Numbered from the stretch's first letter, positions 47,133 to 59,630 are shown. The stretch: 64,000 nt of DNA from Protea cynaroides (GCA_028583415.1 CM053269.1:51117322-51181321); one strand, 5' to 3'. The notes: generated by a model not told the origin, from the letters alone. Numbers and translations are program-made.

Positions 47133-47393
47133 TATAATGTATTATATAATATATTATAAAATTTATGATTGTTTGGTATGATTTATAATGTCTATTTATA
47201 ATTAAAATAAATCGATATAATTCATTATCTACAAATAGGTGTGTAACTGTTTATCATTATTAGAATAATCTATTAGGTTATTATTTATATTTCTCATTAT
47301 ATAATATGTTTAGTGGTACCAAACGATCATTATTTATTACTCATAATCTATTATCATAATTGATTTGTCAGAAATAGTTCATAATACATTATA

Positions 47394-47626
47394 GAAAAAT
47401 TTGTTATCATTACACCCACAAGTTTGCAAAACATCAAGGCCCAAGATTTGTTTAGTTGGGTATGGAAAAAATTTTTCATGGACACCGCTTGGAGTAAAGA
47501 TAAAATACGATTCCTTCTTCTTCCTCCCCCCATAGCCCGATTCATATGGCGGACCCGGTAATGGTTGTGGATGAAAGCATATTAATAAATAATTTTTAAT
47601 TTTATTTTTGTTCTTCATCGACTGAA

Positions 47627-47671
<45 letters not shown>

Positions 47672-48478
47672 TGGAAAGAGAGAGAGAGAGAGAGAGAAGA
47701 GACGAATACGCTCTGATTAAATTTACAGTTGAACCTTCAATCATGGAAATTTGTGTTCCTTTTGAGGAAGAAAAATGGTAGCAATTATGAGAATCACTCG
47801 AATTTGTGGGACCTGTTCCCCCCGCTAATTTTTTGGTAGTTCTTTGATTATTAACGAGGGTTGGAAGGGAAAAATCGAAGCCCTAGAGACGCAGAGAGAG
47901 CGAGAGAATGAGGGAAGATGAGGTTCCCCTGTTAGAAGAGGGAAGCGAAGGATTCCGTTGTCGTATGCCATGGCTCTAATAATTCAAGCTTGTGTTATTT
48001 TTGGAAAACGACTGGTGCAATTTTTTTCCTTCAATAGATTGTTCCTCCGATCCATCTCGATCTATGGGCTTCTAATTTGATGAAACGGGGGGGGTTTTTT
48101 TTTGGGGGGGGGGGAGGGGGGGGGGGGGGTTTTTCTTCTTTTGTGGGTTTTTGTCTGGATTCGATATTGATCTTGTAATGGGTTCCCGGCGGCCTCCGTG
48201 CGGTATTGTGGAAACGATGGAGTGCAAGCATATCCAGATTTTGTCTCAAGCTCACATTACTGGAAAAATCTTCACGTCGCTGGAGAAGAAGGTTGTTTGG
48301 AATAAATCTTTTAAGTTTTTTAAAATTAAAAAGATAAAATATAAAAATGAAGGGTAAAACTGTATTTCAACAATTTTAGTGATTTCCGTCAGTTAAGTGG
48401 ACCTAGGTGATATTTCTGCATTCTTATGGATGTAGATGATGTTAACAATCTTTGATGGGGTGTAGATGAAATTTTTTC
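47394..48478. mobile_element. Mutator-like element with perfect 9-bp TSD and gene-like interior
   Basis: Perfect 9-bp TSD TACATTATA (47385-47393 and 48479-48487). Left end GAAAAATTTGTTATCATTAC and right end, inverted, GAAAAAATTTCATCTAC. The interior holds TA, T, GA and G runs. A gene-like part at 47880-48300 has a frame starting MREDEVPLLEEGSEGFRC near 47908 that soon stops. A second short frame begins near 48178. The parent gene is not recognised. Confidence 0.75.
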
Positions 48479-48511
48479 TACATTATATAATACAAACCAA
48501 AGAGAGCCTTA

Positions 48512-51506
48512 GCTAATGCTGAGAAAGCATTCATTCATTATTATTTCAAATCCATTGGTACAAGTAAGAAATAGACCAATTCAGTAGGCATTCTTTTGTT
48601 CAAGCTTTCGTAGAGTCAATTTCTCCTACAATGAGTCAAGGAATCGGTTCCTACCTTTGATTTTAAACTCAAATTGTCTCCTACCATGGAGGGATTCCAG
48701 TCGTGATCCAGTAACTAAAGTTCATCTGTTGAGTTGGATGAATTCAAATAATTGAATCACAGCTAAAGAAACTAGATAACAGGAGATGATGTGATCGACT
48801 GAATATCTTTAATAGAGGATGCCTAAAACCAACTGATTAAATACCATTATCATGTGGGAATGTGGATGAAAGTTTGGATGACAAAAGTGAGAGCACCATC
48901 AAAGGGAAGGGATGGGATGAAGTAGAGAAAATTTAAGTTAGAAGAAAAAACTTCTATAATCATGTATAATTCTAAATCATTTTATATTTATTTATTAATT
49001 TTTATTTTATTTTGCACCCATATCGGATTTGAGATGTAAATAAAAAGTACATTTAAAAAGTATCACCATTACTGAATACCGTATGCACTTTAAATACATC
49101 CAATCATGATGGTGATGATTATAAATTTTTCTTTTAAATTTTGAAAATTTTCATTTTCCATCCCTCATTTGCAATTCAACCATGTACATTTTGGGGTTCT
49201 TATAAATTTATAATCCTAGTATTTAAAAATTACCTTCTTAATATAAGTCTCGTTGTTAGCATTGATCCGTCCTTTACAAGATACGTTCATAAACAAAATG
49301 GTGAGGAAAACCTTAGTTTTGAAATAATCAAATTAAAAATATATTAGAATGGATACAAGTAGAATAGTTTTCATTTAATCCCAGAATGATTCAGTCCATA
49401 CATTTGTGGGGTTAGTATGAGCCTGAGGGATTAGTCAGACCCAGGGTCTAAATACTCATCATTCGCAAAAAAAATACTATAAATATTCATAATGTTTAAA
49501 ACAACAATCATTGACTAAAACAAGGGAAAAATGAAGTTGAAAACGTCATGTTTAGATGAAATTCTCAAACTTTTGGCCTTATGTTTGTTTTGACGATTTT
49601 TTTTTGTTTTTTTTGCGGGGGGTTGGGGGGTTGTTGGAAGTTTCCACCAAATTTGTAAGACACCTTTATTTAGACTTCAAAGCATATCAATATTATAACT
49701 TACAGACATGTGGGTTAAAATAAAATTTGGCATGTAAGAATCTTTACTTTTATTTGGTTGAAAGTTAAAACTTTCGAAAATGAAAATATGGGGTCAATTT
49801 AATAGCTGTCATGTAAATAATCTCATGATTCTCATCTTGATAATCTCCCCTTTCTTGAGCCACATGAGGGTTCAACTAATTAGGAATAGGTTGTGGTCCC
49901 ATGGATTAGCAACATATATCAAATTTTGAGTCATCCCAATCTTATGGTCCACAATTTTTGACGTTATACCCTTGTATTTTCAATAGTAATCAAAAGTTTT
50001 GTTTTCATTTTAAGCCTAGTTTTCCAACATGGACATTAGGGAAATTTAACATGTTTCCTATTTTGAATCAATTTTAAAATTGAAATTTTTTGCTCGATTT
50101 GGGTGCAAGAAAAATCAAGGGGAAGATAAATGAAATGGAACAATATCAATATTAGACGATGGAGAATGATATTTCACTATTAGAATAATGGTTTTGGAGA
50201 AGTGAAATAGAACTATATCAGTGAATGTCCATCCCAAGCAAACCTCCCTCTCTCCCTTACGCTATGCTATCTTGCTGCTTGCCTTCTTTTGTGGCTTCAC
50301 TCTCGTCCGCTCTACCTTGCATTGATCTTCCTCCATTGGCATGTCCGTTGTCTGTCTTCCTTCATTCGCTACCTCTCGCTCTCTCTCAATCCCATCCACT
50401 AACAATCTTCACCATTCTAATTGGACTACTTTGACACTTTTGTGCTCCTACCCTCCTTGACAAATTGGAAACCAGTTTCAAAGCAGGATTCTTAGGCCAC
50501 CTTTTCTTTGAATTTTATCAATAATGAAACTTAAAAATATGAACTGAGTGCCATTTGATGAGTCATTGAGAAATTTTCAAACCTTGTAATTGTTTAATCA
50601 CATGACTATATCATTAACTTCAAATCATTCTTTATTAGTTATTAAATTTCACTTTATTTGCATCAAAATCCTTTGAATTTTTATAAAAAAAACTCTTTGT
50701 GTTCAAAAAATAAAAAAATATTATGTGTATCATTATTATATAAGATAACAAATTTAAATAATTTATACAATTGAATAATATGATCAAACTGCAAGTGAGT
50801 TTGTGTTGCACTTGGATATGGTCAAACTTTCTCCAATTGGTTATAACTTACACACACGGACAGAAGCAAGAGTTTATACGTGAAGTAAATATATGATCCA
50901 ACGGTCATAAAGTTACATTACTGCATCCATGGGATCCACCGTTATATTGTGATGGCCACAATACGGCTGCAATCTCCGTTTTACGCGCCTGACAGAGTTG
51001 GTCGCCTGATATAGGTAGCACTCAATTCTCATCGTGTGCAGTCCAAATGACGATATTGCCCCTACTCTTGGAATCAGTAGTGACTTGTCATAGAACGGCG
51101 AGAGGTATTTATTAGTTAATGCGTCTCCTGCGAATCATTTGGCGCAAAAAGGAGCGAAGCCTCAAGAAGCATTCAAAATCCAACAGAGTAAACACAGAGA
51201 ATAAAAACAAACAGTACGAGTGCGCAGTGGAGAATGTCGACCTCTCGTTTCCCACTGACTCCTTCGAGATCTGGAGCGACGTGTTGTACGTACAGAAATC
51301 CCAACAAACACGAATTTCAGCAGCAAAAACAGCAAAACGAAGAAAATTTTAAAAAAAAAGTACAGTAAATTTTCTCCTCTTTCCTTTCATGAAATTTATG
51401 TATATTAGTAGTTTCTCATTCAGATTCAAGTGCTTTGAAATTGAATATATGTCGAATAACAACAATTTATCGAGATATTTTGGAAATCCATCTAATCCAT
51501 CTGTGG
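48512..51506. other. gene-free stretch downstream of the WOX gene
   Basis: Mostly AT-rich. A MITE fragment with CAAATTGTCTCCTACC and AGGAGATGATGTGATC lies at 48669-48798. The frame at 51119-51352 and a 39-codon frame at 51234 have no recognised homology and are not called. Confidence 0.45.
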
Positions 51507-52187
51507 TTACACAAAACTCAAACGAAGATCTAACTGCGGATGATCAATCTCTTTCTCCATTGCGCATGAAAATGTTCTGATCTCATTGCGTTCGCTTCTC
51601 GGTAATCTCAGCTTTTGTGACTCTTCGTACGAGTTCAATGGAAACAGCTGAAGCGTCTCAACCACTCTTTCTGGCTCTGTAAGCTGTTCTAACTCTCCAG
51701 CATCTGCAGAACAAATGGCAAACGAAATGAATGAAAGTGTAAGGAAAGAAAAGGAATAACTCGTCTGATCCGTATTCATGTATTAGTGTATGACAGTATC
51801 TTATGCACTTGTGGTTCGTCACCTACGTTTTTCAGAGAAAATGTTGTCTGCTCCGTCGAATAGATCTCGCTCTTCAACGGAAACTCTCCTTCGTTTTAGC
51901 CTCTCTCTGGCTTTATGGTTCTGGAACCAGTAGAAGACGTTCTTACTCTCGATCTTACCATAAAAGCTCAGCTGAGATGATATCTTTTGGATCTGGTCAG
52001 TGGTTGGAGTTCGGAGTCCAGATCTGAACAAATCAGTCAGAACTTTAACCTGTTCTGCAGTAGGATTCCAACGCCCACACTTTGTGCCTCCTGCTCCTCC
52101 TCCGCCAGTACTAGCTCTATTATTACCACCACCATAACCACCTCCTCCTGCTGTTTTAATACAAAAACCTGACATTCCTTCGTCCAT
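51507..52187 (-). CDS. WOX5: WUSCHEL-related homeobox transcription factor, WOX5/WOX7 class, two exons
   Basis: Exon 1 is 52187-51827, exon 2 is 51703-51507; joined they give 185 aa, matching WOX5 length. The homeodomain spans about 36-101 with the WOX pattern CGRWNPTAEQVKVLTDLF, TPTTDQIQKIS and NVFYWFQNHKARER. A Gly-rich tract precedes it. After the intron comes the WUS-box ETLQLFPLNS (136-145), and the protein ends in the EAR-like repressor motif LDLRLSFV. This combination and the spacing are those of WOX5, the repressor kept in the root quiescent centre that maintains the root stem-cell niche. The splice donor was set at GTAGGT (51826) because it keeps the frame; the GTGACG site 4 nt further would not. 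The start at Met1 or Met5 is not certain. A TATATA on the minus strand at 52300-52305 is a plausible TATA box. Confidence 0.92.
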
Positions 52188-52299
52188 ATCGGAGCTTCTT
52201 AGCCTTTCTAGCGCTTCTCTTTTCTGAATCTCTGATCTTCCTTTCTTTGTCTTCTGAACACAAAAGTTGATAATATTTGGTCTGGATGTAATCCTCGAA

Positions 52300-52305
52300 T
52301 ATATA
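52300..52305 (-). promoter_or_regulatory. candidate TATA box of the WOX5-type gene
   Basis: On the minus strand GTGCTATATATTCGAGG lies about 115 bases upstream of the ATG, a fitting distance for a TATA box plus a short leader. Confidence 0.45.
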
Positions 52306-52461
52306 GCACTCCAAACTAGGGTTTGTTCGGTTTTGTTTTATTATTGAGCGATCAAACAACAACAGCAGAATCGGCCTTTTGTTTATTTCAGGCTGCTTTG
52401 ATTTTAGGGAAATATGTGATGGAACTGAGGATTTGTTGTTGTCGCCTTGATTTTTGTGCAC

Positions 52462-55215
52462 AGAAAGAGAAAGTTAGATGAGATTATAAGTTTAATCAAC
52501 GAAGGCCGTGAATGCTGTATAGTGTTAGGCCCGTAAGTTCGATCATTGGCCAGAATTCACTTGCTAGTACTGAGCTTTTGAAAAATGTCTCCTGTCTGTA
52601 TGCGTTTGTGTGTAGTACCAATAACTGTAGCTTTCTGGCCTAGAGATTCAGACTTGTCTCTCTATGCATGGTTCATAAGCGTTAGAGTAATTCCTCCTAG
52701 TCACTGTATATATTAGCAAATAAGGGGTTCTCAGATCAGCGATCAGCATAGTTATTTAAATTGGATTTGGGAATTATTCGGAAGAAGAATAATTCTGAAT
52801 GACTAGTTTCCATCATTTAAAATTTTTGTCAAAGTCGCGGTCAAAAAAGCAGACTTATAATAAAATTCGAATTCGGATTGCTTCGAGAATTATTCTTTTG
52901 TCTAAAAAAAATTCGGACAAAAAACTCGATGTTAATTTTTAATATTTGTTACTCTTATTTCACATTATCAATCAATATTACACCTGCATAATATACAAGT
53001 GACATTAGAATAATATTTAATTTATAAATAACAATGTAATATATAATAGATGGGTATGTGTGTATAAATGTGGATTTGTTAGATTTCAATAGAGTATATA
53101 ATGTGGATCATTAGATTTTATTATGATTGCGATACCAATTTAGTGGAACTGATGTTCCTAAAATCAAATATTTTCATAAATTCATCCAATCATCCTCATG
53201 AAATCCATTTCTTTTTCATGTTCGTTAATTACTTATTCGTGGTTTGTATTATAATATTTATTTTTAGACTCATATTTAATTTCGATTGAAAAAGCACACG
53301 AAAGTAATGATTTGCTTTATATTATAGTATGATTTTTATACTCATATTTAATATCACATTGTCGAATGAAATTAATGATTTGCTTTGTATTATGATTTGA
53401 TTTTCATACTCATATTTAATCTCACATAGAAAAAAAATGAAATTAATGATCTGTTTTGTATTATAATGTGATTTTTAGACTTATAATTAGTCTTAGATTA
53501 GAAAAGATGCAAATAGTTATGGCATTAAGTTTTTTTTTTTTTTTTCAAAAAATTTTGTTTGAGAATGATAGTTAAGGCATTAAGTCCTCCTCCACTAGGA
53601 TAATAATAACTTTTTTATTATAAGAATTATTTGGTATAACTCGGATTTGAAAGAATTATTTATGATATTTATTTTTAGACAAAAAATGCTAGAATTTTTC
53701 AGAATCAATGAATATAATTTGAATTCAGAGAATTAAATAGCTATGGGGATTAGAGTGTAAATCAACTCAGACAATGTCTGATATGAATTGAACGATTGTG
53801 ATCTAGGTTTTAGGAATCTATATGGATTTGTTTCAGTTTTGAGAATGGCCGAACTCGATTTGATATTCAATATCTCTCTGTTTTAATACTATTTTATTAA
53901 ATATCAGTCTCAGTTTTAATACTATTTTAATAAAGATCAGTCATATGTCAGTTTATTATTGGATTAGTATTGGATCGGATTGATTTTATATATGACTGAA
54001 ACCTTATTGACTGAAAATGCCGACTAATGTTGACTGCTGAAATGATCTTTCCATTCTTTTCCTCTTTTTCAAGCAGAGGAATTCATTCAGAGAATGGCAG
54101 ACAATCTACTAGAAATCGTCTTTACAGGGCGGAGTCAAAAACTTACGACAAAATCACCAGAGTAGAGAATAGAGAAACACCACGCGACGAACAGAAAAGG
54201 TAAGCAAGCTGCTTTTTCTTATGTTCCTTAACTCTCAGCATAGATTTATCACTGTTTGTTTGCTAAGACTTTAAGAGAAAAAGGTTAGGGATTTGAGGAC
54301 ACATTGCTCATATTGGTGTTCGTGCTTGCAATATATTATGTGCATCATTACATTGATTTAGATTTGTTAATTATAGTTTTGAGTTAGTAGGATGGTCCTA
54401 GTCATATTTTGGTCTCCTTCTGTCCTGTCTTACAATACTAATTTGTATTTCCCTACGGATGGGTCTTAGTATATAGGGAAAAAACAACTTCAAAGAAAAC
54501 CATAAGCTATATGATATTATACTGCACGGAAAACCCGTTTTGCGTGCTACTGCCATTCCCAAGGCATATTCTCTCCAGTCTCCAATATCAGCACGAGAGT
54601 TGTCTTGTAGCACTTAGTTTTATTATCGTGTCTCAACACTCAACGCCTTGTATAGTACTTGTGTGCGGCTATAGTCTTCACTCCCAAATAATACCCCAAT
54701 CAAGATGCAGGACAAAAAAAAAATTATACAATGCAAATATTTCTTGTATATGTTCACACTGCTGGTATAAAAACTATTTTATTACCAATGAAGAACAGGG
54801 TTATTGTAATGACTTGAATTATTCAAACTGAATTATCACCTAACAATGAAATTGTATTGAATTTGAGTTGAAAATGAATACAATGAACTATTATATAATG
54901 AATACAGTGAACTATTATATGATACTGAAATTGTATCAAGAAGGAATACAATTTAGAAAATTCTACTTCGAGGGTAGAAACCTCCTGAGAGAGAGAGAGA
55001 GAGAGAGCTGTATGATATTTGAAAATGTATGATATTTGAAAATTGAAGATTAGTTTTTCTTTTTTTTGCTTTTTTATAGCTAACTGAGATGTCCTGTTAA
55101 TATGTCCAGCTGTGCTTCACACGTAATCTTCAAGAGCGATGGTAATGGTTCCGGCTCATTTGATGTTGTAAGAGTTATAGTCTCAAAGAAAAATTCTTTT
55201 ACTTTCAATTTATAG
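52462..55215. other. gene-free stretch; possible non-coding 5' exon
   Basis: Very AT-rich at 52800-53760. At 54075-54199 a GC-richer stretch ends in AACAGAAAAGGTAAGCAAG, a strong donor-like site, as in a plant 5' UTR exon. At 55104-55171 a short ATG-led frame (MSSCASHVIFKSDG) ends before GTAAGAG. No gene can be built from these. Confidence 0.3.
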
Positions 55216-55217
55216 CG

Positions 55218-55218
55218 A

Positions 55219-55302
<84 letters not shown>
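55218..55302. repeat. (AT)n microsatellite
   Basis: Perfect AT dinucleotide run of about 80 bases. Confidence 0.95.
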
Positions 55303-55303
<1 letters not shown>

Positions 55304-55347
55304 CTCTTAAAAAAATATAAAACTGTTAAAAAGATACAGTGAAATAC

Positions 55348-55445
55348 CCATACATCTACATGTTTTCTCCACACGCCTTTCATCTCATAGAGAAGTCCAT
55401 ACGTCTACATGTTTTCTCCACACGCCTTTCATCTCATAGAGAAGT
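55348..55445. repeat. 49-bp tandem duplication
   Basis: The unit starting CCATACATCTACATGTTTTC is repeated at 55397 with a single base change (ATACAT to ATACGT). Unit length is 49 bp. Not in a recognised gene. Confidence 0.9.
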
Positions 55446-56066
55446 CCATTGTCCTCATGCCTCCAGAACTCAAGTCCTCGGGCCTTTTGGACCCTACGGG
55501 TTTTTAATGGTTCTTCCGAATCAACTCATTTATGTAACGAAATACAAGACATCTTTGCTCCAGTGGGATAATTAATGAACTTGTAATTACTGACCCACTG
55601 ACCCACGACAGGTCAAAGTTTTAGAAGTCTGGATCAAAGTAATTACGCGTTGTTAATTAGCACAAAGAACGTTGAGGATATATAAGGACCAAGACTAAAC
55701 GCCAGAACTGGGTAGATATAGATAAACCAGGAGACTATATTATGATAGTCTATAAAGAGGCATTAGAGTTTTAAGAGTTGATTAGGTGAAGTAAGAGGTG
55801 ATGAGTGAGAATTGGGTGAAGCGCCATCTGCTGGGCTTTGCTGTCCTTTCCATTTGTCTATGTGGATCCTCGGACATCTCTCTTGTATCACGTTCCCACG
55901 TACTTCGAAAGGCTCACTGCCTCACAGTGCAAGAAAGAGAGAGTTTAGGACTATGGAGGGATCTGATCCCGACTCCGAAACACGCGCAGTTAAAATGTTT
56001 TTCAGTGATAATCACGAAGAGGAACGTGGAAGACCGGAAAGACTTTAATTAAGGAACAGATTAAGG

Positions 56067-56307
56067 GATTTAAATCCTCTCCACCCAGTGATTTGGGAGG
56101 AGGGGGACACCCCGTCAGATGGCCGACACGTGAAGCTCGGGTGAATTAGAATCATCTATCCGAACAGACACTGAGTCGACAAGCTGAGCCGACAGAGGGT
56201 GTTGGTTCGGATGGAGGACTCGGATTCACCAGAGACCCACGTGTCTCTCATCCAACGGGGGCGTCCCCCCTCCTCCTAAACCTCTACAAGGAGAGGATGT
56301 GAATCTC
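56067..56307. mobile_element. Mutator-type MITE
   Basis: The left arm has AAATCCTCTCC, GGGAGGAGGGGGACACC and GATGGCCGACACGTG. The right arm has CACGTGTCTCTCATCC, GGGGGCGTCCCCCCTCCTCC and GGAGAGGATGTG, their inverted counterparts. Flanks AGATTAAGG and AAATTAAGG match at 8 of 9. Family of 34446-34675. Confidence 0.75.
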
Positions 56308-56338
56308 AAATTAAGGTCAAATCGTTGTACATGATAAC

Positions 56339-57615
56339 AATAAGAATCTCTTAGCTACAGAGTTAGCAATGTTGTTTTTACTCCATAGAAACAAAAAGAA
56401 ACATACAACAGTCAAAATAAAGTTGTAGATGAAGAATATCCTTCAAAATCTGAACACACCGGAAGCTTGGGAAGACGGCTTGGTGTTGCAAATATTGCAC
56501 CATTGTTTGATTATCAAACTCCACTATCACTTGCTCAACACCTTCGTTAAAGGCTACCAATAAAACTGCCCAAATAGCCAGAGCCTCACCTATGATAGGT
56601 TGAGGAAAAAAGCATGGCTCTGAGATTGCAAAATAAAAGGATGCTATTCAAATTACAACAAATGTACCTTAAGCCACCAAGATGCTCTGACGAGAAACTA
56701 GCATCTGTGTTCACTTAAAAAAGTAGGTGGAGGAGGCGTCCAGTGGCTGACCTTTTCCACCATAGAAATCGTTGAACGTGGAGACACCATAGGAATCTTT
56801 GTAGGGAGTTTATTCATATAATGTTGGTAGTGATGTTTCGCAATTGCAGTCACTTTAGACCAAAAACCAGGTCATTACGAGCAATCCATAGATGCCAACA
56901 AATAAAATCAATCAGTGACATTCTGTCTCGATACTATTTTTTACCCAAGTGCTGAAAAGAAAACCATTTGTGGATCCAATCATGAACCAAAGGATTGATA
57001 GAATCCACTAACTTGTAGCTTGCACCCAAACCAAACTGATGTGGTGAAAGACAAGCGAAAAGAATATGAGATACCATTTCCTCTTCTTGACCACACCGGA
57101 TAGTCCACCAAGATATTCTGGTGTCTAAGATCCATTGTCGTATCTAATTCTCAAGAACAAGCCCGCCACATAAAAGTTTGAATTTTTGTAGCGTAGGGAA
57201 ATTCCATATCCACCGCCAAGTCGTCTCTGGAATGTAAGCAACAACTTTAGTAGAGGTCGAAGGTCTTGGAACAAGTTTGTCCTCTTCCAGATTAGTTAAC
57301 ATGTGATAAACTGTTTTAATTGAAAAAATCTCATTCCGAGCTGCACCCCAACATAATGCGGTCACTTGTGAGGAAAAGTGGTAATTGGATTTTCAGAATT
57401 TCTAAGAACTCAAACCCAAAAAAGAGAACATTCAGAATCTCTTTTTTCCAACGTCGATTATCAGGATTTATCAGCTGCGAGACTTTCATAATTGAACAAT
57501 CCAATGTTGGGGAAGATTTTACCCGAAACCCAAGACTGGTTGGAATCCAATAATCAGTCCACAGATTTATACAATCACCATGTCCAACCACCATAATAAA
57601 CCCTTTGAAAGAGCA
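56339..57615 (-). pseudogene. 3' part of a decayed L1-type LINE (zinc-binding and RNase H regions)
   Basis: Read on the minus strand in order: GDCINLWTDYWIP (57575), SQLINPDNRRWKKEIL, then NEIFSIKTVYHML and WRWIWNFPTLQKFKL (57330-57170). These match the zf-RVT region at the end of plant LINE ORF2. Next come GQEEEMVSHILFAC (about 57090) and, after a linker, the RNase H-type VAFNEGVEQVIVEFDNQTMV (56560). Frames shift and stops interrupt them. The reverse-transcriptase core, expected at higher coordinates, is not seen. This is a 3' fragment, the usual result of 5'-truncated LINE insertion, and is inactive. Confidence 0.75.
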
Positions 57616-59068
57616 CTGGTACTACGTCAGGCCCAGGTAGGTTAATGACCAGTCGAAGCAGACAGAAAGTATTAGATACCTTTCATAAATTTAGCCAAAG
57701 AAAGAAAGGTTCCGACATCAAAGATTTACAGAATTTCCTTGCTTGTTTCTGCTGCACTTTCTAACAAGAAACCACATTCCAACTTCAGTGGCAGCCTTAA
57801 TTAGCCTTCAAGGGCTGTTATATGTTCACAAATGATTCCGCAAAAATCCACCAACAATCCGGCTCAGGAAAAATTACAGAACAAATCTGAATGGATCTGA
57901 AAACCTAAGGGAAATTTGCTAAGTTCTGAAAAGTTCGTGACTAATTTGGAAGACAAATGATACAGATTCCAAATATTTGGTCCTTTAGAATAGTCTGTAA
58001 ATTATTGAAGAATCAAAGAGTTTCACCCAAAAAAAAATTTGAATCTTTGCTGAACTCCAATAGGAAAAAGGCAAAAAATGTTACATGTTTCCAAGCTTCG
58101 TCAAAACATCTCAATTGCTTTTTGGCCATGTGGCTGATGATGTACGTAGTTACTTTCAAACTATGCATTGTTATCTAGTGCGAAATTGAAAGTTACATGG
58201 CAATCTGAGGGTTGAATATCTACGGAATTGACTAGAGGGACCACATCCCAAATTTCAAGCTCCAATTCAATCACAAACCCATTTCAAATTTCAAGCTCCA
58301 ATTCAATCACAAACCCATCTCAAATTTCAAGCTCCAATTCAATCACAAACCCACCCACATCCTGAGATTTCAAGGATTTGGTTCGTTTCATAGCTCAAGT
58401 GTTCCTTGCGAAGACATACATAAGAGGCAAAATGTGAAGTCTTATTGTGGTCATGAATTCATGATAACATCATTAAGACACTTCAAGGAACAAGTGGTAT
58501 CTTGGAAATAAAGGTTAATTCAGAATGATAGCGATGGGAAGCATTCTGTATGAATATTTCTAACAGGTGAACCCACAAGTTCATCTGGTTTACAAGGCCA
58601 AGGATAAGCTTGAAGAAAGCACATATCCTTGACACACAGGACGTAGTAGGCTAAAAGTTCTATATTCAGGATTGAGTTTGCATTTGTACTAGTGACAGCC
58701 TCATAGTGGAACGTCTACCGGGTCGACCTCTGAGTAACTTTTTCGGCAATTATCAACATATAGCTGCTATGGTATATCGAACTTGAAAAGTTTTGGACAT
58801 TAAAACATTAGGTGCCACAATAGATGTACCTGGCAATGATAAATGGTCTCGAATCATTCTTTGTTTGAAGGCATCCAATGAAATTGGAAAGATGCTCTTT
58901 CACCCAATAAAAAAAATGTCACCTCAAAATTACAAAATTTCAAAAATTTGTTCTGTACTAGGATCAGTACATTTTTGGGAAAATCTCTCCACTAAGATTA
59001 TGCAAAATATTACAAAATCAGAAGGATCTAACCTATTTTTCCCTTCACAGATGGGGCAGTGAATCAAG
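57616..59068. other. gene-free stretch downstream of eIF3f
   Basis: No gene recognised. It contains the minisatellite at 58249-58355 and presumably the eIF3f 3' UTR. Frames here are short and without family features. Confidence 0.4.
58249..58355. repeat. 36-bp minisatellite, about three units
   Basis: The unit CAAATTTCAAGCTCCAATTC... recurs at 58249, 58285 and 58321 with almost no change; the third unit is partial. The units are directly adjacent with no spacers. Confidence 0.9.
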
Positions 59069-59630
59069 TTACAAGATCTGAGCAGCCGTGTTCAACTTCT
59101 CTGCTAGGCCAAGCTGTGTCCTTGTGAGGCTCGACAGGTAAAGCAACAGTAAATGGTCCTAGAAGAACAGATAAGATGAAAAGTGAGGGGAAAGCATAAA
59201 TAATGCATATTGCAACTGCCATCCAAAAATCTGAAGATCCTAAAAAATGGTTTCAATTTAAAAAGAAAATATCATAGAACAGGAAATCATTTTTATCATA
59301 CCTGTAAACTGTCATTTACAAGCGTATCAAAAGCTGCTGGTGACATTTTCGGAATAGAAGCCACAGTATCTGATACGAATCTCCCAATGTTGTTATCTGG
59401 GGTAACACGACCATCCTGAGACAAAAAACAGGTTCATAACTTGGTTATGTAATTCCAGGCAAAAGCAAAGAGAAAAGAAATTAAGTAAGATCAAAATCAG
59501 TCTCTCACCACAACATTGTCTACATAATTGTAGACCTCGTTTATGAGAGTGAGCAACCGCTCCATTGAGGCTTCCATACCTTCCAAATCACTAGGCATCT
59601 TGTCTACCATTGTTGTCTTTAAAATATCAA
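59069..59630 (-). CDS. eukaryotic translation initiation factor 3 subunit F, C-terminal exons only (partial)
   Basis: Three exons on the minus strand: 59630-59509, 59415-59302 and 59158-59069, with GT/AG borders and consistent phase. Together they encode about 107 residues ending in AEKLNTAAQIL. The sequence VDILKTTMVDKMPSDLEGME, then ERLLTLINEVYNYVDNVVDG, APDNN-type VTPDNNIGRFVSDTVAS and LLLLYLSSLTRTQLGLAEKL matches the C terminus of plant eIF3f, a non-catalytic MPN-domain subunit of the eIF3 complex that helps recruit mRNA to the 40S ribosome. The first exon here starts in phase 2, so an upstream exon is needed. The MPN-domain exons are not found between 59631 and 64000, where two LTR retroelements lie. 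Either a large intron contains these elements and the gene continues past the window, or the gene is broken. Confidence 0.87.

Larger units (their letters stand above)
46623..48508. mobile_element. Tourist-like MITE interrupted by two Mutator-like elements
   Basis: Outer ends GGCTCTCTTTGGT and ACCAAAGAGAGCC are perfect inverted repeats with TTA on both sides (46620-46622, 48509-48511). Removing the two inserts (46653-47132 and 47394-48478) leaves an AT-rich unit of about 320 bp like the copies at 1478 and 37718. Confidence 0.85.

Noticed and set aside
51119..51352. 77-codon frame and an overlapping 39-codon frame at 51234
   Set aside because: Neither resembles a known family; they may be part of an untranslated region.
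51507..51779. Separate small gene starting with MNTDQTSYSF upstream of the WUS-box
   Set aside because: The N-terminal part is intron read through; the conserved part begins at 51703 as WOX5 exon 2.
52156..52461. 101-codon minus-strand frame overlapping the WOX5 start
   Set aside because: It is the 5' UTR and promoter of the WOX gene in another frame, with the TATA-like site inside it.
55798..56052. Overlapping frames of 78-84 codons
   Set aside because: Two frames of similar length overlap with no family features and end at a MITE; no gene could be supported.
58249..58355. CRISPR-like regularly repeated units
   Set aside because: The 36-bp units are directly adjacent without spacers, so this is a minisatellite in a plant genome.
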